Shown here piece by piece: positions 62,896-64,000 of a stretch of DNA of 64,000 nt. The position numbers and the translations under genes are program-made. The notes below the pieces were generated by a model. It was given only the letters and a program-made list of their open reading frames with translations. It did not search any database and was not told where the DNA came from. Numbering within the stretch: the stretch's first letter is position 1; the number at the start of each line of letters is the position of its first letter. Source of the stretch: Pomphorhynchus laevis (lineage: Eukaryota; Acanthocephala; Palaeacanthocephala; Echinorhynchida; Pomphorhynchidae); the NCBI GenBank assembly GCA_012934845.2, contig WNNJ02003021.1, forward strand, positions 32,753-96,752, in the 5' to 3' direction.

Positions 62896-64000
62896 TAGGG
62901 TGAACTACCATCAGTCGTTTCAGCTGCCTTGTGATATATTAAATAGGCATGTCCGAGAATTCGCTGACATAGTAGCAATTGCATAGCCTCTTTAAACAAG
63001 CCACGTGCTATCAGGATTATCCTAATTTTAGTCAGCACGAATTTTAATTGCTGTCGTTGCTTGCTTTCTCACAGCATCTTTTGGCGGATACATTTTAATA
63101 AATTTATATCTAATTGTGTTAAACTGTGCTCCGGGAGCTAATAAGCTTCAGTTTCATAATTGTAAATGTTGCCAAAAACCGGAGTTCGATTACAAGTAGA
63201 GCAGACTTCCTTATCACTCCTAGACGAGCTAATGGTAGCCGGCAGCACTCATCAGTAGGGTGAACTACCATCAGTCGTTTCGGCTGCCTTATGATATATT
63301 AAATAGGCATTTCCGAGAACGTGCCTGCGTGGTAGAATGGACCTAGCATCTTTAAACTAACCATATGCTTTCCGGACCATCCTAATTTTATTCGGCAGAA
63401 ATTTTACTTGCTGTCGTTGCTTGCTTTCTCACAGGATCTTTTGGAGGATACATTTTTATAATTTTATATCTGATTGTGTTAAACTGTGCTTCGGGAGCTA
63501 ATAAGCTTCAGTTTCATCAATGAAGATGTTGTCAAAAACCGAAGTTTGATTACAAGTAGAGCAGACTTCATTATCACTCCTAGACGAGCTGATGGTAGCC
63601 GGCAGCACTCATCAGTAGGGTGAACTACCATCAGTCGTTTCGGCTGCCTTGTGATATATTAAATAGGCATTTCCGAGAATTTGCTAACGTGGTAGCATTA
63701 GCCTAGCCTCTTTAAACTAACCATATGACCTTCCGGACCATCCTAATTTTATTTGACAGGTATTTTACTTGCTGTCGTTGCTTTCATTCTCACATGATCA
63801 TTTGGAAGATACATTTTTATAATTTAAGAGCTGAATGGTTAACACTGTGTTTCGGTAGCTTACAAGCTACAGTTTTATAATCAAGAATTTTGCCAAAAAC
63901 CGCTGTTTGATTAAAAGCAGAGCAGACTTCGTTATAACTCCTAGACGATCTGATGGTAGCCGGCAGCACTCATCAGTAGGGTGAACTACCATCAGTCGTT
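62896..64000. repeat. 360-bp satellite, three full units and start of a fourth
   Basis: Unit starts (TAGGGTGAACTACC) are at 62896, 63256, 63616 and 63977, so the period is 360-361 bp. It runs out of the window. Units differ by roughly 10-20%. Around each unit joint three overlapping inverted repeats meet: TAGGGTGA with TCACTCCTA, CTGATGGTAG with CTACCATCAG, and GGCAGC with GCTGCC. The first unit begins at the truncated family B element, so its left partner sequences are missing. Confidence 0.95.
63574..63648 (-). ncRNA. Hammerhead-ribozyme-like core at a satellite joint (permuted order)
   Basis: On the minus strand: GAAA at 63641-63638, CTGATGA at 63615-63609, and a GTC cleavage-type triplet at 63585-63583. 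Stem partners touch each: stem I 63574-63582 with 63616-63623; stem II 63601-63606 with 63643-63648 plus the G-C pair beside the core; stem III 63584-63598 with 63625-63638 (14 pairs, one bulge). The linear order of the three strands is not that of a single hammerhead, so folding needs strands from neighbouring units. The same set recurs at the joints near 63215-63290 and 63935-64000. Confidence 0.4.

Overview
The window looks like nuclear DNA of an AT-rich invertebrate animal. The evidence is a single-exon SNU13 (15.5K) protein of eukaryotic type, a 12-exon concentrative nucleoside transporter (SLC28/CNT) with GT-AG introns, and several clades of animal non-LTR retrotransposons. The phylum cannot be fixed from the sequence alone. 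No bacterial-style operons, rRNA genes or CRISPR arrays were seen.

Layout. 1-12100 is a graveyard of non-LTR elements, mostly one CR1/Rex1-like family (here family A; RT box YADD; coding strand rich in T and C; conserved 3' hairpin), with insertions of a second family (family B; RT box FADD; 3' end in AAT repeats). It also holds a 16-bp palindromic satellite (8562-9090). 12150-15680 is a decayed element with gag-like zinc knuckles (family C). SNU13 lies at 16621-17022, and a family C tail with a target-site duplication sits about 270 bp behind it. 17826-22125 is the most complete family A copy, with 5' UTR, ORF1 with a PHD-like finger, endonuclease, RT and 3' hairpin. 22126-35013 holds further nested elements: a Penelope-like piece, a minus-strand family E element interrupted by a family A copy, family B copies, and a family A copy cut off by a roughly 150-bp AT-rich satellite.

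37256-58368 is the transporter gene on the minus strand. Twelve exons were joined by reading frame and splice sites, giving about 582 codons; the first coding exon or exons are not found. Three introns are only 50-55 nt, while the others are 0.9-3.8 kb and carry foldback MITEs, Penelope-like pieces, tRNA-derived SINE copies, a family A tail and a DDE transposase scrap.

58486-62895 contains an RTE/Rex3-like RT tail and a second family B element with endonuclease and RT. This element ends abruptly at 62896, where a 360-bp satellite begins and runs out of the window. The minus strand of that satellite carries all three core segments of a hammerhead ribozyme with matching stems directly beside them, but in an order that can fold only across adjacent repeat units. 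This is the most unusual signal in the window.

The two host genes are unrelated in function: SNU13 binds kink-turn RNA in the spliceosome and snoRNPs, and CNT imports nucleosides. Everything else appears to be mobile or tandem DNA, most of it inactive.
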